Shown here: positions 39,737 through 40,672 of the stretch, in pieces
Position numbering within the stretch: the stretch's first letter is position 1
Layout: each line of letters starts with the position of its first letter
IMG/VR virus record: IMGVR_UViG_3300008448_012602
Location: 1 to 40,672 of that record
Direction: 5' to 3' (one strand)
From: a virus
Length of the DNA stretch: 40,672 nucleotides
The notes under the pieces: generated by a model
Databases searched by the model: none
Seen by the model: the letters and a program-made list of their open reading frames with translations, nothing else
Told to the model about the DNA's origin: nothing
Program-made: the position numbers and the translations under genes

Positions 39737-40177
39737 ATGAAACAAATACTAACTATACTATTAATAATATTATCACTTTCATCTAAAGGACAACATGTAC
39801 CTACATATGATAGTTTAGGTAATGTCACTTACTATACAGAAGATACAATTCACTTACCATACTCAGTTGCTAAAAAAATAGCTAAAGAATTAGTAGGATG
39901 TGATAGCACTAAAGCAATACTTGAATTAACTAAAGAACAACTTACTTTAACTGAACAAAAAGTAACATTAAAAGATAGTGTTATAGCCCAACATATAAAA
40001 AAAGGTGAAATATACGAAGATCGTATCAAAAACGAGCAACTAAAATTCGATATGCAAGGTAAATGGGTAGATCAGTTACGTAAGCAAAATAAAAAACTTA
40101 AAGTAAAACTACTATTCACTAAAATAACATTAAGCGCTATTATAGGCGGACTAACATATTTATATATAACAAAATAA
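39737..40177 (+). CDS. putative lysis-associated protein, signal plus C-terminal membrane segment
   Basis: 146 residues. A signal-like N-terminus (MKQILTILLIILSLSSKGQH) precedes a segment LPYSVAKKIAKELVGCDSTK. That segment is followed by a coiled coil (LELTKEQLTLTEQKVTLKDS and on) and a C-terminal hydrophobic helix (ITLSAIIGGLTYLYI). This architecture is typical of lysis-cassette proteins of Bacteroidota phages. It may work with the spanin-like protein upstream. Cys53 is not in a lipobox. Function inferred from architecture and place. Confidence 0.5.
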   Translation: MKQILTILLIILSLSSKGQHVPTYDSLGNVTYYTEDTIHLPYSVAKKIAKELVGCDSTKAILELTKEQLTLTEQKVTLKDSVIAQHIKKGEIYEDRIKNEQLKFDMQGKWVDQLRKQNKKLKVKLLFTKITLSAIIGGLTYLYITK

Positions 40178-40184
40178 AAGTAAA

Positions 40185-40394
40185 ATGAAAAACGAAATCA
40201 AACTTGGATTACTAACAGATAATTTTATGTTAGGATTAATTTTAGCTTTGCAAGCTGTAGCTGGACAATCTCTTGATGAACTAACAAGCGATGCAGCACA
40301 ATCAGCAGTAAACGACCATCCAGGAGTTAAGGATATTCCAGAATTGGTTGGTTATGCTGGAGATTTTATTCGTGTGCAATTAGGAATTCAATAA
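40185..40394 (+). CDS. small unknown protein upstream of terminase
   Basis: 69 residues (MKNEIKLGLLTDNFMLGLIL, then ALQAVAGQSLDELTSDAAQS and a C-terminal VGYAGDFIRVQLGIQ). One mildly hydrophobic stretch is present, but it is short for a membrane helix. It starts seven bases after the preceding gene and ends 90 bases before the terminase gene. No family recognised. Confidence 0.5.
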   Translation: MKNEIKLGLLTDNFMLGLILALQAVAGQSLDELTSDAAQSAVNDHPGVKDIPELVGYAGDFIRVQLGIQ

Positions 40395-40395
40395 G

Positions 40396-40419
40396 AATAG
40401 AAATATTCTATTTGTTTTG
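40396..40419 (+). terminator. possible weak terminator
   Basis: AATAGAA (40396-40402) and TTCTATT (40406-40412) form a 7-bp A/T-rich stem with a 3-nt loop followed by TGTTTTGT. The stem is weak in G/C, so confidence is low. Confidence 0.35.
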
Positions 40420-40458
40420 TCACTTAATAAATATACAGTTGCATTGACCGAATAAAAT

Positions 40459-40470
40459 ATATATTTATAA
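40459..40470 (+). promoter_or_regulatory. late-type start element ATATATTTATAA
   Basis: Lies 14 bases before the GTG start of the terminase gene; the leader here is longer than at the other copies. Confidence 0.45.
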
Positions 40471-40484
40471 ATTAAAAGCAGTTC

Positions 40485-40672
40485 GTGTCTGAGCAAATAA
40501 GTATAAAAGAAAAGATAAAAGAGGAGTTCATTAAATGCGCTCAAGATCCTGTGTACTTCATGAAGAAGTATTATACGATCCAACACCCACAAAGAGGTCG
40601 ACAATTGTTTGATCTCTATCCTTTCCAAGAAAAAGTACTTCGCTTATTTCAAAAATATCCTGACTCCGTTAT
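40485..40672 (+). CDS. 17: terminase large subunit, N-terminal fragment (T4 gp17-like)
   Basis: The frame starts with GTG and runs off the right edge after 62 codons. The start VSEQISIKEKIKEEFIKCAQ is followed by DPVYFMKKYYTIQHPQRG and LFDLYPFQEKVLRLFQ. This is the classic N-terminal pattern of T4-like large terminases (a cDPxYFxxxYxxIxHpxxG...F.lYpfQ segment) just before the Walker A region, which lies outside the window. It packages DNA into proheads. A late-type element precedes it, and no ATG lies closer to the conserved start. Confidence 0.85.
   Translation, partial: MSEQISIKEKIKEEFIKCAQDPVYFMKKYYTIQHPQRGRQLFDLYPFQEKVLRLFQKYPDSV

Noticed and set aside
188-40672. CRISPR arrays, insertion sequences, integrases and attachment sites
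   Set aside because: No regularly spaced repeats, no transposase or integrase motifs, and no flanking direct repeats were seen; the window reads as a virulent phage.

Overview
The window looks like part of the genome of a large T4-related ("far-T4") contractile-tailed phage. Basis: a T4 gp55-type late sigma factor, a gp25-like and a gp6-like baseplate wedge protein, a gp5-like OB-fold hub protein, a DnaG-type primase, and the first 62 codons of a gp17-like large terminase at the right edge. The DNA is AT-rich. Start codons are preceded by A/T-rich tracts rather than Shine-Dalgarno sequences, and the lysis-type membrane proteins resemble those of Bacteroidota phages, so a Bacteroidota host is my inference. 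No tRNA, rRNA, CRISPR array or insertion sequence was recognised.

Layout. (1) 1-9967, plus strand: accessory and DNA-metabolism genes. These are methylglyoxal synthase, a class II aminoacyl-tRNA-synthetase-like core, an MBD4-like DNA glycosylase, an ADP-ribosyltransferase-fold-like protein, two adjacent genes that may act on modified DNA bases, and three small proteins with a shared kind of N-terminal peptide. The block ends at a strong terminator. (2) 10069-28637, minus strand: one long, tightly packed unit running from small enzymes (glutaredoxin, HD hydrolase) through the late sigma factor into the baseplate and tail genes, ending with a GIY-YIG nuclease. (3) 28638-29013: divergent intergenic region. 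(4) 29014-40394, plus strand: primase and PD-(D/E)XK nuclease, then a run of small enzymes and conserved phage proteins, many with the short N-terminal peptide, then putative lysis genes. (5) From 40485: terminase.

Two observations stand out. First, the tail-region gene at 13888-14775 encodes a Hint/intein domain in circularly permuted order. Residues 1-24 are the C-terminal half of an intein (ending in HN), residues 25-187 are a beta-rich cargo, and residues 188-295 are the N-terminal half (starting with Cys). This is the layout that protein engineers build to make cyclic proteins. Here it would produce a cyclic, head-to-tail polymerised, or doubly cleaved virion protein. The +1 residue is Tyr, not Cys/Ser/Thr, as in type A bacterial intein-like domains.

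Second, at least a dozen unrelated plus-strand proteins begin with the same kind of 9-14 residue peptide, M-K/I-x-L-x-x-(I/L)-(L/I)-x-E. Each ends in the (L/I)-x-E pattern cut by the T4 prohead protease gp21. I infer that these are capsid-targeting sequences and that the tagged proteins (ADP-ribosyltransferase-like, P-loop kinase, nucleotidyltransferase, ParB-like, membrane-active and others) are packaged in the head and injected with the DNA.

A recurrent AATATTTAT(A/T)A element sits just upstream of many of the tagged and structural genes on both strands. It is a candidate late promoter or translation-start element for the gp55-like sigma factor.
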